A DNA stretch of 64,000 bases from Pseudomonas izuensis (GTDB taxonomy: Bacteria > Pseudomonadota > Gammaproteobacteria > Pseudomonadales > Pseudomonadaceae), in contig NZ_WTFT01000002.1 in assembly GCF_009861505.1 (NCBI RefSeq), forward strand, positions 1 to 64,000, given 5' to 3'. The notes beneath the pieces were generated by a model, which was given only the letters and a program-made list of their open reading frames with translations, was not told the origin of the DNA and made no database searches. The stretch's first letter is position 1. Every line of letters starts with the position of its first letter. This document shows, piece by piece, positions 8,946-16,501 of the stretch. The translations under genes and the position numbers were made by a program.

Positions 8946-9067
8946 TGAAGTTCAATTTCGCAGTCGGCAATGTCTGCAATTATCGGCACAGCGAGGGCTA
9001 CCTCGACCCTTACCTGCAGCTTCTATCGGGAGTGCTTCAGCCGCACGCCGAATACTTGATGTGCTAA
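8945..9067 (+). pseudogene. Possible 41-codon coding remnant
   Basis: An open frame from GTG 8945 to TAA 9065-9067 ends ...GYLDPYLQLLSGVLQPHAEY and reads like the C-terminus of a protein. No ribosome site or recognisable family is present. It is convergent with the 290-aa gene that ends at 9078. Confidence 0.2.
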
Positions 9068-9077
9068 AGCAGCTCGA

Positions 9078-9950
9078 CTATTGATCGGAGCTGTCATCGC
9101 CTTCTGCGTCCTCATCCGAATCACCCACACTGAGCCAATCGTATAGGTTGTAACGCACGTACTCCTCAGCATCCAGCATCGTGAAGTCCTGGAGTACTGT
9201 TACCTCGGCGCCTCCAAAGACTAAGCCTTGGCTCAACTCCCTTGCCACACCGAGTAATTGGTTTAGTTCGGCGTTCAACTCTTCGTATTGGCGGCTATAT
9301 TCTCGCTTTGTTAAAAAACGGAACAAGACTTCGTAGGGCTCTGCTGGGTCCTTTATTTCCCAAGTGGGGTAGAAGGAGACCCAAGCGCTTGCCAGCATAT
9401 GGTTATTTTTTTCAAGAAAACCGTCCACCAGCAAGGCAACGCCTTTCATCCCGTCTTCGTCATGCTCCGCTTTCAAGCGGTTCACCAGTTCGTCAGGCAT
9501 AGCGATCCGGTTATAGGCATGGGCGAGCCAGTAGGAAAATATCCCACGAAGCTCGTCGCTCAACGTGATGTCCGAATTACGGGGAAGAGTTGGTAGTACC
9601 GCTCTGCTGGTCCACACTCTGCGGTGGATTTTCAGCTCAAGGATCTGTCTTTCTGCAACCTGTAGCTGCAAAACCCGAGGGTTGATTGCATTCAAGTGCT
9701 TGGCAAATGGCTTTTTCTTTACCTTGACGGCAATCCACTCAACGAGCGGCGCATCGTCAAAGGTTCGCGCATGCACCGTACAAGAGTGGGATGCAAGTAC
9801 CCAGAATGTGGGTGCCTTACCGTCAAATTGAGACTCCAGCACACCAGCAGGGATGTGCTCGATCAACGCCTCACCTGAGATGATATCTCCTTGCAGCCAG
9901 CCAGCAGCGCTAATAGCGCTAACAATCTTGAACTCAGGTGTGTCAGCCAT
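9078..9950 (-). CDS. Uncharacterised 290-aa protein, third gene of TIGR04255 operon
   Basis: The protein begins MADTPEFKIVSAISAAGWLQ. Landmarks are GWLQGDII near residue 18, an ASHSC motif near residue 53, the segment DDAPLVEWIAVKV, an NPR motif near residue 90, and an acidic tail (GDSDEDAEGDDSSDQ). The spacing W-x-Q-G / S-x-x-C / P-x-VE / NPR recalls a family of unnamed proteins of accessory regions that carry SQxCD...EPxVE...NPR. No catalytic activity is known to me. It starts 3 bp after the stop of the membrane HTH gene and has no good ribosome site, so it is probably translated by coupling. Confidence 0.65.
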   Translation of the reverse strand: MADTPEFKIVSAISAAGWLQGDIISGEALIEHIPAGVLESQFDGKAPTFWVLASHSCTVHARTFDDAPLVEWIAVKVKKKPFAKHLNAINPRVLQLQVAERQILELKIHRRVWTSRAVLPTLPRNSDITLSDELRGIFSYWLAHAYNRIAMPDELVNRLKAEHDEDGMKGVALLVDGFLEKNNHMLASAWVSFYPTWEIKDPAEPYEVLFRFLTKREYSRQYEELNAELNQLLGVARELSQGLVFGGAEVTVLQDFTMLDAEEYVRYNLYDWLSVGDSDEDAEGDDSSDQ

Positions 9951-9953
9951 AAA

Positions 9954-10634
9954 TCAAACCGAATGAGAACCACCCGGTCTATCCAACCTGGCGATGGTCT
10001 TGAGGTCCCTCTCTCGCAGCTGCTGCGCCTTGGCGGCCAGTTCAGCAACTACTCCAATAACACCAGAAGCACCGTCTCGATCCCAAGCCTCATCTGAAAG
10101 CGCGTCCTGGATCAAGCGGCCATCTGCGGTGGGGTAAAAAAGCACGCGCTGTAGATACGGAATGTCTTCAGGTCTAACTTGCCGGAGAGCCTCTGTTAAA
10201 GCCCCAAGCCGATCTGGAAGACCAGTTGCAGTCTTCCCTGTTCGCCAATTGTACACCGTCTGGCGAGATACATTGAACATCTCAGCGATGGTGCTATCGG
10301 ACAATTTGTATTCGCTTCTCAGCTCCTCAATAACATAAGGTGCAACCTCATCCGTTATGGCTGAGTGGGCTGTATCGACCTGAGTCCACGCACCTGGAAT
10401 TACGTTGTGGAAGCTTGTGCCGACGGAGCCAATCAGGAGTGGGTAGTGCTCGACACCATTGAACGTGGTGGTAGAACCCGTCACCGCAAGCAGAGCCACA
10501 AAAGTCAGGGCCAGCAAGGGGCTGACTGTGCTAGTGGCGACACGCGGAGCAATTTCGGGGCTTTCCCACGTCACCGAAGGGCTAATCGCAGTGCCACGTT
10601 GGTCGACCCACAGACCTGTCATTGATGCTGTCAT
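9954..10634 (-). CDS. Membrane-anchored HTH protein, second gene of TIGR04255 operon
   Basis: A 226-residue protein. After about 40 polar residues there is one hydrophobic stretch (VSPLLALTFVALLAVTG), then a loop of about 45 residues, then a helix-turn-helix (LSDSTIAEMFNVSRQTVYNW, near residues 118-137) and a charged helical C-terminus. A DNA-binding domain behind a single membrane helix is unusual. The frame opens at a TTG (10649), but ATG 10634 has a GGGGGA ribosome site and overlaps the upstream stop as ATGA. It is a candidate regulator of the operon. Confidence 0.65.
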   Translation of the reverse strand: MTASMTGLWVDQRGTAISPSVTWESPEIAPRVATSTVSPLLALTFVALLAVTGSTTTFNGVEHYPLLIGSVGTSFHNVIPGAWTQVDTAHSAITDEVAPYVIEELRSEYKLSDSTIAEMFNVSRQTVYNWRTGKTATGLPDRLGALTEALRQVRPEDIPYLQRVLFYPTADGRLIQDALSDEAWDRDGASGVIGVVAELAAKAQQLRERDLKTIARLDRPGGSHSV

Positions 10635-11473
10635 CTGGCTTTCCCCCAAACCGAAAAAGCATGTTCTTTGGCTACCGCCCTGAATGCAAAATTAGCAGTC
10701 TTATGCAGACCATCGAGCTTTTTGCAGATTTCATCAGTTGTAAGCCGCTCAGTTAGCGACATTGGCCAGTATGCATCGATGTCTAGAAGCGCCCCGTTCT
10801 CGCTAACAGGGACGAAAGCGTTGTGCATCGGCATGCCAGGCTTGGTGGAGGTTTTGGCTTGTTTAGCAATTTCAAAAACCATCGCAGGCTCTGCCAAGTC
10901 TTCCGGTATCCACATACCAGTTTGTCGCCAACATCTAATATGCAGAAATTCCGGATCTAGATGGTAGGTAGTGGTGGAAATCCCTAAAAGAGCTTGAGGA
11001 GCCCTTCCAGCCTCAACTAACCCATCACTTCTCATAGGTAACATAGCCTCGGGAAGGTAATCGGCTAGAGTCTCACCTGCTAATGGCTCGACTTTATCAA
11101 CGTAGCGCATCCCGATGCCGGTGATATCGAGTCCACCGACTTGCTCCACCAATGCCTCTAGGCACTGCCGAAAAAGCTTGAGGTGGTTGTCGAAATGAAG
11201 GTAGCTCGTACTCTGTAGGATCAGATGATCATTACCCAAAACGCAGGCATACGTAGCGTCCCGATCTAAAAACGCCCAAGAGTTCGGCTCAGTGCCATGC
11301 ATGACCCCTGGCTGCACACCTTTGACCATCTGGAAAAAGCCCGGAAGGCTTTGACGAATGGTTTGATGAATTTCGGGAATAAGTTTGGGTAGCTTGAGAA
11401 TGGGAGCAAATCTCACCACGCTGAGTGCGTAGATTAGTGGTGCTCCTGCTAAAACCCCATCACGCTCAGTCAT
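10631..11473 (-). CDS. TIGR04255 family protein, first gene of three-gene operon
   Basis: A 280-residue protein with the layout of the sporadically distributed TIGR04255 family: an N-terminal APLIYALSVVRFAPI strand, a central LQSTSYLHFDNHLKLFRQCL segment and ITGIGMRYVDKVEP. The biochemical function is unknown; members occur mainly in accessory DNA. Two ATGs are possible. ATG 11473 lies 6 nt after AAGGAG, whereas ATG 11479 abuts it, so 11473 is chosen. It overlaps the downstream HTH gene by 4 bp, so the operon is transcribed 11473 to 9078. Confidence 0.7.
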   Translation of the reverse strand: MTERDGVLAGAPLIYALSVVRFAPILKLPKLIPEIHQTIRQSLPGFFQMVKGVQPGVMHGTEPNSWAFLDRDATYACVLGNDHLILQSTSYLHFDNHLKLFRQCLEALVEQVGGLDITGIGMRYVDKVEPLAGETLADYLPEAMLPMRSDGLVEAGRAPQALLGISTTTYHLDPEFLHIRCWRQTGMWIPEDLAEPAMVFEIAKQAKTSTKPGMPMHNAFVPVSENGALLDIDAYWPMSLTERLTTDEICKKLDGLHKTANFAFRAVAKEHAFSVWGKAR

Positions 11474-11506
11474 GATCATCTCCTTCTACCGTCCCCAACG
11501 AGGGCC

Positions 11507-11572
11507 GGGATTCTACACCATTTGACAAATCCTTTGACAAGAACTGTATAGCAGAGCTGTTTGATTTGACAA
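11507..11572 (-). promoter_or_regulatory. Promoter/operator of the TIGR04255 operon, three TTTGACAA copies
   Basis: The octamer TTTGACAA occurs at 11521-11528, 11533-11540 and 11565-11572 (top strand), within 100 bp of the operon start. The first copy lies in the perfect palindrome ATTTGACAAAT (11520-11530). Read on the minus strand, the copies supply TTGTCA hexamers upstream of TAGAAT (11508-11513), a plausible -10. A promoter built from repeated sites suggests control by an HTH protein, possibly the operon's own second gene. Confidence 0.5.
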
Positions 11573-12291
11573 GCGGTCGCGAGTTTCTCCTCACGTGCGA
11601 AGTTGAAGGCGAGTAGTGAGATTGAGCGCGCGTCTAGAGGTAGAAAGCTTAAGGATGAATCGCCCTGGGTTTTCTAGGCAATCTCCAAGCTCGTTTGGAT
11701 TATCCCTCCACCAAGTGCCAGCCAACCCACCTGTCAGGCCTACTTGGTCATGTTCCCTGTCGGGCTCCCAAGGTGAAGATACTTCAACGTATGTGGATGT
11801 CTACAAGCTGCGCATCGGACACACAGCAGCCAAGTCTGTAGGCAAGGACTTGATCGAAGAAGACATCCCATGCCGAGAGCTGTGGTGCAAGAAATTTGCA
11901 GGCGCCTCTCCCCGGACTTTCCCTCTAACCCCTTTGCAACCCACTGATTTATTGAGTGTTATGCGAGCTGGTAAATTTTTTCAATGCTCCCTGCTCATGC
12001 CGACTGTTACCTATCCGAGACCCTCGAGACTCACGCGCAGCCCGCAAAGGCACGCACTAGAGCGCGTCACAGTGGATTTGACATTCGAACACCTCAGACT
12101 AATAAGCCAAACCCAGCCAACGCCACGCAACCCCTCTAAACTCAGCATTCACGCCTTAACTCGAAAACATCTCGCAGCTATTCTTTTTTTCAACGCCCCC
12201 GCTTTACCCACAAAAAAAAGCACTTTTACCGGGCAAACGCAGCTACAGGCGCGTAGACCATCTAGCACGCGCCTTAGTAGGATCAGGAAAA
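11573..12291. other. 719 bp without a supported gene
   Basis: One frame stays open on the plus strand (11616-12311), but its translation is low in structure, rich in R/S/T/P and lacks a ribosome site, so I do not call it. Near 11656-11680 there is an IS-terminus-like segment (TGAATCGCCCTGGGTTTTCT), which may be debris of an IS3-type element; this is weak. The region is probably decayed mobile DNA. Confidence 0.4.
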
Positions 12292-13512
12292 TTAGAGCGG
12301 ATTTACTATAAAGCCGAAGCGCCGCGATAAATCCAGCCCATCCACACCACCCGCACCGACACCGTGCCAGTCTTCCAGCGCCTGCCGTTTCAATGACGAC
12401 AGGTCACCCTGCACATAGGTTTCGGTCAGCCCCGGCATCGCATGGTTCAGCAACTGCTCGGCAATGACATAATTGACGTTCAGATGCTGCCATCCAGCCC
12501 GTGCCAGCTTACGCAGGTCGTGGCTTGACCAGGCACCGGCGCTCAGACTGGCAATCGCCAACGATGCCCCCGGTCCCGTCAGCGCGTGACCGTGACCACC
12601 TGGAAAAAGATACACGCTCGGCTTGCTGGATAGCTGATCCCTGTACCAACGCAGCACAGCCACTACAGTTGGTGTCAGCGGCAGCTCAAGCCGCGTTCGC
12701 GTCTTGGTCAGCTCAGCCGGAATCACCCACCAGCCGGTATCCAAGTCAAATTGGTCCCAGCGCGCCTGCCGCGTTTCGCCGATCCGCGTACCGTGACAGA
12801 GCATCAGCAGCGCCAACAGACAAGGCCCTGGCGACTTCAGCAGGCGCTGTGCCAATAGATCCATCACCCGACCAACGTCACGCGGAAACAACCGTGCCCC
12901 CTTCGGCCTTATGCGGCCCAACCTGAAATCGGTGAACCTGACGTCAGCCAGAGGATTGACGTTCAGCAGTCCCAGACGCTTGGATGTGCGAAACGCCGCG
13001 TTCAATACCCGATAGGCATTGCACACCGTGGCCGGGGCTACCAACGCTTGCATCGGTTGAATCAATAGCTGATCAAGTGTGGCCGTGTTCAACTGATCCA
13101 CCGGCATACCCACCAGCCTTGGGAGAAGCCAATTCTTGGCAAGCGACCGGCAACTGGCCTTGCGCGCCTTCGATACCGTGGCCGTGTTCAAATGCCGCTC
13201 CAGATACCACGACACCACGTCACCCACCGTATACAGAGCGCGCAGCCTGGCGTCAGGGTGAACACCGCCAGCACGCAGTAACATCAGCGACGACATCCGC
13301 GCATCCATCTCCTTGCAGCCGCAGCAAGGCCAATCAGCCGCTTTCTGCCACTTACCATCGTGCACCGTGTACCACGCGCCGCGTCGTCGATCCTTGAGAA
13401 AACGAAACCTCAAGTCCGGGTAGCGCTGGTCGCGCAGGTCACGCACGTATTCATCTTTTGCTTCGGCTCTAATCGCTGGATCACTGAACTCGATGTATCG
13501 CGTCTCACCCAT
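12292..13512 (-). CDS. Tyrosine recombinase (phage-type integrase) with Cys motif
   Basis: A 406-residue site-specific recombinase. The catalytic set is visible: arginine in CHGTRIGETRQARWDQFDLD, H-x-x-R in SSHDLRKLARAGWQ, histidine in LLNHAM and the tyrosine in TETYVQG near the C-terminus. The N-terminal region carries an unusual PCCGCKEMD motif that could bind a metal. ATG 13512 has GCGAGG six bases upstream and is preferred to the ATG at 13539. It is not related closely to the P4-type integrase at the island's end. A 35-bp tandem array lies immediately upstream. Confidence 0.85.
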   Translation of the reverse strand: MGETRYIEFSDPAIRAEAKDEYVRDLRDQRYPDLRFRFLKDRRRGAWYTVHDGKWQKAADWPCCGCKEMDARMSSLMLLRAGGVHPDARLRALYTVGDVVSWYLERHLNTATVSKARKASCRSLAKNWLLPRLVGMPVDQLNTATLDQLLIQPMQALVAPATVCNAYRVLNAAFRTSKRLGLLNVNPLADVRFTDFRLGRIRPKGARLFPRDVGRVMDLLAQRLLKSPGPCLLALLMLCHGTRIGETRQARWDQFDLDTGWWVIPAELTKTRTRLELPLTPTVVAVLRWYRDQLSSKPSVYLFPGGHGHALTGPGASLAIASLSAGAWSSHDLRKLARAGWQHLNVNYVIAEQLLNHAMPGLTETYVQGDLSSLKRQALEDWHGVGAGGVDGLDLSRRFGFIVNPL

Positions 13513-13635
13513 CGCATACCTCGCCACTCGACTGACCAACCTGGCAGTCAGCCCGATCAGGGCCGCGCCGCACGTTCACTCCTACCCGATCACCTTCGGC
13601 CTGCCGGTGAAGACGCTGAAGCCTGCTTGGGCGTA

Positions 13636-13880
13636 GGCTTCGACCTGGCGGTGAAGACACCTTCGACGTCGGCCTCGACCTGGCGGTGAAGACACCTTCG
13701 ACGTCGGCTTCGACCTGGCGGTGAAGACACCTTCGACGTCGGCTTCGGCCTGGCGGTGAAGACACCTTCGACGTCGGTTTCGACCTGGCGGTGAAGACAC
13801 CTTCGACGTCGGCTTTCACCTGGCAGTGAAGACACCTTCGACGTCGGCTTCGACCTGGCAGTAAGGACGCCTTCCGGTCT
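13636..13880. repeat. Tandem array of a 35-bp unit, about seven copies
   Basis: Copies of GGCGGTGAAGACACC-type units start at 13647, 13682, 13717, 13752, 13787, 13822 and 13857, exactly 35 bp apart, with one to three substitutions each. A degenerate relative lies at 13593-13635. Each unit contains the palindrome CGACGTCG and a GGTG/CACC inverted pair. The period is not a multiple of three and no unit carries a stop, so several minus-strand frames stay open by accident. The array fills the gap between the recombinase (start 13512) and the recombinase-like gene ending at 13884. Confidence 0.85.
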
Positions 13881-13883
13881 CAA

Positions 13884-14453
13884 TCAGTGCGTAAAACCCC
13901 GCGTCGACATCGCTGCCGCGACACACAGCACATCACCGTGCCAAGCCTTCACCAGGCGGCGCAGGCGACCGTTAATCTCACGCTCCAGCGCCTCTAGCTG
14001 CTCAGCCGTTGCGCCCAGATCGGCATACTCACGTAGGCGCTGCGCTCTCAATTCGGCCGCGCCCAGGTCCGGACACGCGCAAATGGCCATTGCGCATAGG
14101 TCACTCAGGTTGAAGAACTCACGCAGCAGCTCGTGCACCCTGGCGTTAGCCTCAGCCTTGCCCAGCGATCCGTCCCTACTCCCCACGAACAAGCCACCAC
14201 CCCGACCAGCACAGCAGCGCCGATAGCGCTTCAGCAGCACCACGAAAGGCGCGGTCAGCGGTAGAGCCTCGACGCCGACCCGCCAGACACCGGACTGTAA
14301 GTCGAAATCGGGCCATTGAGCTTGCAGCAGTACCGGCACCGGCTGGCCGTAACCGAGTGCCATCAAGCCGACCACCGCTGCCACAGGGTCACCGTTAAAT
14401 CCATCCAGAAGGTCGCCAACCACCGTCGTAGCCCATTCATAGCCAGCTGTCAT
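13884..14453 (-). CDS. Degenerate tyrosine recombinase-like protein
   Basis: A 189-residue protein. The stretch VVGLMALGYGQPVPVLLQAQ followed by WPDFDLQSGVWRVGVEALPL aligns by eye with the start of a tyrosine recombinase catalytic domain (LMALTGxRxxEVLxLxWxDIDLxxGVW), but the arginine position is altered and the H-x-x-R/H/Y part is missing, replaced by a helical, Cys-containing C-terminus. It is therefore probably not catalytic. It lies upstream of the active recombinase with the 35-bp array between them. It could be a partner or regulator of that recombinase. The start at 14453 is an inference; the frame extends to 14549. Confidence 0.5.
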   Translation of the reverse strand: MTAGYEWATTVVGDLLDGFNGDPVAAVVGLMALGYGQPVPVLLQAQWPDFDLQSGVWRVGVEALPLTAPFVVLLKRYRRCCAGRGGGLFVGSRDGSLGKAEANARVHELLREFFNLSDLCAMAICACPDLGAAELRAQRLREYADLGATAEQLEALEREINGRLRRLVKAWHGDVLCVAAAMSTRGFTH

Positions 14454-14566
14454 GCACACCCCCCAAGCCCTCGACCCCGCAAGCGGGGCCCCACTCGGGC
14501 TAAAGATCAAAGTCAATGATCTTTCGATCATCAGGCAGAACAGAAGCAAAAGCGGGGGCGAGGGCT

Positions 14567-14626
14567 AAATCAGGAATCAGGAATCAGGAATCAGGAATCA
14601 GGAATCGGTGAATCAGTGAATCAGGG
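14567..14626. repeat. Heptamer microsatellite AATCAGG, then octamers
   Basis: Five consecutive copies of AATCAGG are followed by three 8-bp relatives (AATCGGTG, AATCAGTG, AATCAGGG). The array overlaps the last codons and stop of the replication protein gene (end at 14613). Slippage here could move that stop. Confidence 0.85.
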
Positions 14627-15059
14627 CGTTATCTAACGGTGAATTTACGTTTTCTGACGGTGGGTGAACGTGGACCTTGCGTGTCTCCCCCGTGATGCAA
14701 CCGTTCTTTTTTCGTTCATGGATAGTTAATTCACCATGCCTGTCCGGCAGCGCGCTGTCCTTTTCAGTACTGTGTGGTCTCTGGTGTTTGGTGAAGTTCA
14801 AAACTTCAATAACCGTCCAGCCGGCGACGGTAAATCGCTCGATAAACCCAGCCTGCTCCAGAGCGGCAAGCCCCTGCTCTACTTGGTAATCATCACAGGG
14901 AAATAGCTCCATCTTGATCCGCTTCGGACGATCCTCGATGCGCCCCTCTCGGTCGGCAAGGCACCACAGGCCGGCGAAAAGCAGGCGGTCAAAGGCGGGG
15001 AGTTCGGCCAAAAGCTCATTCTTGAAGAAGCCGGGCTTGATGTTGCGCGAACGCGCCAT
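14613..15059 (-). CDS. Replication initiation-like protein, shortened C-terminus
   Basis: A 148-residue protein whose N-terminal domain matches the phage/plasmid replication organizer type: MARSRNIKPGFFKNELLAEL, then FAGLWCLADREGRIEDRPKR and IEVLNFTKHQRPH. Such winged-helix proteins bind origins and load helicase. Family members are commonly about twice as long, and here the frame ends in the heptamer repeat region, so the C-terminal part seems to be lost. It starts 3 bp after the stop of the primase fragment and belongs to the P4-like replication block. Confidence 0.65.
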   Translation of the reverse strand: MARSRNIKPGFFKNELLAELPAFDRLLFAGLWCLADREGRIEDRPKRIKMELFPCDDYQVEQGLAALEQAGFIERFTVAGWTVIEVLNFTKHQRPHSTEKDSALPDRHGELTIHERKKNGCITGETRKVHVHPPSENVNSPLDNALIH

Positions 15060-15062
15060 TGC

Positions 15063-15281
15063 TCAACCCCTCCCGATACGATGGCTGGAGCCGTGCCAGA
15101 TGACTGTGCTGTGTGGGTTCCACGAAGTGCAAAAGCCTTCACCTGTAGGGTGGAGCCAGTACCAGCCACTATCGCGTCCTGGTTTATCACCGGGAGCGTG
15201 GAATCGATGAATCTTGCTGTCAGGAAACAGCTCGCCAGCGAGCGGCAAGCAATGCTCCTGATGCTCATTTTTGATACTCAT
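15063..15281 (-). CDS. Primase N-terminal domain, stand-alone or truncated
   Basis: A 72-residue product (start MSIKNEHQEHCLPLAGELFP). The segment DSKIHRFHAPGDKPGRDSGW followed by YWLHPTG is typical of the N-terminus of P4-type or Toprim primases in Pseudomonas islands, where it precedes several hundred more residues. Here it stops after 72 codons and the replication gene follows directly. Either the rest of the primase was deleted or the small domain is used on its own. It is likely non-functional as a primase. Confidence 0.5.
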   Translation of the reverse strand: MSIKNEHQEHCLPLAGELFPDSKIHRFHAPGDKPGRDSGWYWLHPTGEGFCTSWNPHSTVIWHGSSHRIGRG

Positions 15282-15396
15282 GAGGATCGCCCCCGAATAG
15301 TTTGTCGAAGGTCAGACCGAGTGCGACAATCAGCGTGCTTACCACTGCTTGGCGGGAGTGATCAGCGCAGCCGGATGCCCCTCACGTCCGGCTTTT

Positions 15397-15609
15397 TTAT
15401 GCGCTGACTGATTTGTTCCGGCTCTTGTCGATTTGCTCTTGTACCCAAGCATTAACTTCATGCTCAAGCCATCCCACGGCCCCGCCACGCCCAAGCTGAA
15501 TCTGTTGTGGAAAGGTTTGGTTCAGGGCGTACTTGTAGACCGAAGCGCGGGCCAGACCAGTCCGCTTCATGACCTCCTCGATACGCATGACCCGCAGATT
15601 GTCAGTCAT
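15397..15609 (-). CDS. AlpA-like excisionase/regulator 1
   Basis: A 70-residue MerR-like winged-helix protein: MRIEEVMKRTGLARASVYKY then FPQQIQLGRGGAVGWLEHEV, the standard AlpA signature. AlpA proteins activate integrase expression and act as excision factors for P4-like elements. The start at 15609 overlaps the stop of the preceding AlpA-like gene as ATGA; the longer frame to 15699 only adds non-family sequence. Confidence 0.82.
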   Translation of the reverse strand: MTDNLRVMRIEEVMKRTGLARASVYKYALNQTFPQQIQLGRGGAVGWLEHEVNAWVQEQIDKSRNKSVSA

Positions 15610-15878
15610 TTGACCTGGCCCTCTACATCGTTTCCCTTCATACGGCGCTTGCGTGGGATGGGATTGGGTCGGCGGGACTTGAGTCGTGCCCTGAGCCATG
15701 CGTCAACCTCTTGGTCAAGCCAAGCCACAGAAACACTATTCCCTAGCCTGATGGGCTTTGGGAAAGTTCCCCTTTGCACGGATTGGTAAATCGCGCTCGA
15801 GCGTAGCCCGACACGATCCATAACGTCGCGCAGGCGTAGTAAACAAACAGGGGGGCAGTCGGGGGATGTGGAGTCCAT
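15606..15878 (-). CDS. AlpA-like excisionase/regulator 2
   Basis: A 90-residue paralogue of the next gene: LLRLRDVMDRVGLRSSAIYQ then FPKPIRLGNSVSVAWLDQEV, with a basic tail. ATG 15878 has GAGGAG at a good distance and is preferred to the upstream ATG at 15932. Two AlpA-like genes overlapping head to tail suggest a duplicated or two-step control of integrase and replication genes. Confidence 0.82.
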   Translation of the reverse strand: MDSTSPDCPPVCLLRLRDVMDRVGLRSSAIYQSVQRGTFPKPIRLGNSVSVAWLDQEVDAWLRARLKSRRPNPIPRKRRMKGNDVEGQVK

Positions 15879-15934
15879 GTTCGCTCCTCGCGAATTAAGA
15901 GCGCCTGCGTCAGTGGGCGCCATGGATTCCAATA

Positions 15935-16501
15935 CTATTGCTCGCTTTGGGGTTCGTCTTGCGTGTAATTAACGGTCAGGTATTTACGCGCAAATGCGCC
16001 GGGCTCATCAGTAATCTCGCCCGACGCAATCATTAGGTTCCGTTGGTCACGGAATATTGGAAGTAAACTCCGTTCGAGTTCGTCCAGGCGAGTAAATTCA
16101 TCCCTCAATCGTCGGGCGCCATTCGAGTGAGTCACCTTTGACTTCCATGGTTCCATGGCGGCCAAGCGCTCGCACGCCCCCGTAATCGAAAACTCCTGCG
16201 CTTGGAGTTCTTCGATACTCAGCACCAACAAAGTACGAGTGTGCTGATCCCAGTGCTTATTCCTGCCACGGCGCGTGGGGCCGGCCAACTGGAAGCCCGG
16301 CAGGTCAAGTGCGAGACTCCGAGCCAGCGGGCAGATGTCATGAGACTTAACACCATGCTCATCCATTAGCAGGTCCATTCGTCGCTCTAACTCGGCTATA
16401 TGCGCCTTACTCCAGGCCTCACGCTGTTCGGACGTATACAGCAGTGGAAGCGGTGCCAATTTGATAGGTTTGGCCAAGTCGCCCCTGTATTGACGACTCA
16501 T
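15935..16501 (-). CDS. Hypothetical protein coupled to the integrase
   Basis: A 188-residue soluble, charged protein (start MSRQYRGDLAKPIKLAPLPL) with no membrane segment. The region SIEELQAQEFSITGACERLA followed by KSKVTHSNGARRLRDEFTRL suggests helical DNA-associated or replication-associated structure, but I recognise no family. Its start overlaps the integrase stop by 4 bp (ATGA), so the two are cotranslated, and it lies upstream of the AlpA pair. It is probably an accessory gene of the P4-like element. Confidence 0.6.
   Translation of the reverse strand: MSRQYRGDLAKPIKLAPLPLLYTSEQREAWSKAHIAELERRMDLLMDEHGVKSHDICPLARSLALDLPGFQLAGPTRRGRNKHWDQHTRTLLVLSIEELQAQEFSITGACERLAAMEPWKSKVTHSNGARRLRDEFTRLDELERSLLPIFRDQRNLMIASGEITDEPGAFARKYLTVNYTQDEPQSEQ

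Noticed and set aside
11616..12311. 231-codon plus-strand open frame in the island
   Set aside because: No ribosome site, low-complexity R/S/T/P composition and overlap with the recombinase 3' end. Probably decayed DNA.
13593..13880. CRISPR array
   Set aside because: Units are contiguous, 35 bp apart with no unique spacers, and there are no cas genes.
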